Part shown: positions 6,031-6,483 of the stretch, one piece after another
Layout of the letters: the number at the start of each line of letters is the position of its first letter
Numbering within the stretch: position 1 is the first letter of the stretch
Assembly (NCBI GenBank): GCA_029259835.1
Contig: JAJDEL010000368.1
Location: 1-6,483, forward strand
DNA length: 6,483 nucleotides
Direction of reading: 5' to 3'
From: Planctomicrobium sp.
GTDB taxonomy: Bacteria > Planctomycetota > Planctomycetia > Planctomycetales > Planctomycetaceae
The notes under the pieces: model-generated
What the model saw: the letters and a program-made list of their open reading frames with translations, nothing else
Told to the model about the DNA's origin: nothing
Database searches by the model: none
Program-made: the position numbers and the translations under genes

Positions 6031-6483
6031 TCACAGATCGCTCGGAATCCCAAACGCTTCCAGATCAAAATCAGCCGAATATTGTTTCGCAGCATCTTTG
6101 AGTTTCGACACGGCGAAGTATTTGTGATTCGCGACGGCTTGTTCGCTAAGGTTCAGAAGTTCGGCCACTTCTTTGTTCGGCAGACCGCGCACGAAGAGCA
6201 ACTCAATACATTTCAGTCGCTCGTATTCGCCGCTTTGCATCCATTGCAAAACGAGTTCGTCGAGGCAATTCGCGATCACATCTTCTTCGCCGGTTTTTCT
6301 TTCGACACTCCGAGCAATGCTGGAAGCAACACGCTCTCGTCCGACGAGATCGTAATCTCCTTGAGAGCTTGGTCCGGCATTCAGTGGAAGAGTCGGTCGA
6401 CGACCATTCTTGCGCAGGACATCAGTCAGTTTGTGGGCAGCGATCGCGAATAGAAACGACTGAATTTTTTTTGTTTCATCAAA
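6031..6483 (-). CDS. ECF-type RNA polymerase sigma factor, C-terminal 150 residues
   Basis: The frame is open from the right edge of the window to the TGA at 6031-6033; the true start lies outside, and the GTG at 6277-6279 is internal. The visible part begins in sigma region 2: KIQSFLFAIAAHKLTDVLRK at window residues 6-25 matches the FLFxIARNxxxDxxR helix of regions 2.3-2.4, which melts and contacts the -10 element. A linker of about 60 polar residues follows, then region 4 at about 86-130 (RLKCIELLFVRGLPNKEVAE onwards, ending NHKYFAVSKLK), whose helix-turn-helix LPNKEVAELLNLSEQAVANHK would bind the -35 element. The protein would redirect RNA polymerase to a specific promoter set. Histidine and tyrosine in the recognition helix (NHKYFAVSKLK) are like planctomycete ECF groups, as I recall. 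No anti-sigma gene is in the window; one could lie upstream or downstream elsewhere. Confidence 0.88.
   Translation of the reverse strand, partial: FDETKKIQSFLFAIAAHKLTDVLRKNGRRPTLPLNAGPSSQGDYDLVGRERVASSIARSVERKTGEEDVIANCLDELVLQWMQSGEYERLKCIELLFVRGLPNKEVAELLNLSEQAVANHKYFAVSKLKDAAKQYSADFDLEAFGIPSDL

Noticed and set aside
6277..6279. GTG as the start of a short 82-residue region-4-only protein
   Set aside because: The same frame continues without a stop to the window edge and encodes sigma region 2 upstream, so the GTG is an internal valine codon.
6004..6453. Plus-strand open frame of 149 codons over the sigma factor gene
   Set aside because: The minus strand encodes clear sigma regions 2 and 4 over the same bases; the plus-strand product has no motif.

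Overview
The window looks like ordinary chromosomal DNA from a Gram-negative-type environmental bacterium, most plausibly a planctomycete. This rests on the gene mix: a ThuA-like domain protein, a compact ECF-type sigma factor with a region 4 typical of planctomycete genomes, a long two-part ABC-2 type permease, and weak or absent Shine-Dalgarno sequences at several starts. The placement is inference, since there is no rRNA or other phylogenetic marker here. I see no tRNA or rRNA gene, CRISPR array, insertion sequence, attachment site or origin, and no stretch over about 160 bases lacks a gene.

Left part (1-2278, all + strand): the 3' end of a ThuA-like gene; then coaD, for the penultimate step of coenzyme A synthesis, after a 63-base gap; then, 23 bases later, a complete enolase-superfamily gene with a TTG start. 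The enolase gene most resembles the hydroxyproline-betaine epimerase / cis-3-hydroxyproline dehydratase group. These three genes do not form an obvious pathway.

Middle (2279-4999, + strand): a 124-base gap with a weak terminator-like hairpin, a TATACT box and a good ribosome binding site precedes a two-gene ABC transporter. The ATPase gene and a 622-residue membrane protein overlap by the four bases ATGA, so they are almost certainly translated together. The membrane protein appears to be two ABC-2-like halves joined through a soluble insert, with a matching motif in both halves exactly 320 residues apart. One polypeptide may therefore supply both membrane halves of the transporter.

Right part (5000-6483): a small minus-strand gene for a winged-helix-like protein; a 159-base divergent intergenic region holding a short inverted repeat and a possible leaderless promoter; a plus-strand DUF420-like four-helix membrane protein; and, convergent with it after only 10 bases, the C-terminal 150 residues of an ECF sigma factor that runs off the right edge.

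I did not find a convincing new biological system. The most notable item is the fused-halves permease with its partner ATPase, whose Q-loop and H-loop positions carry non-canonical residues.
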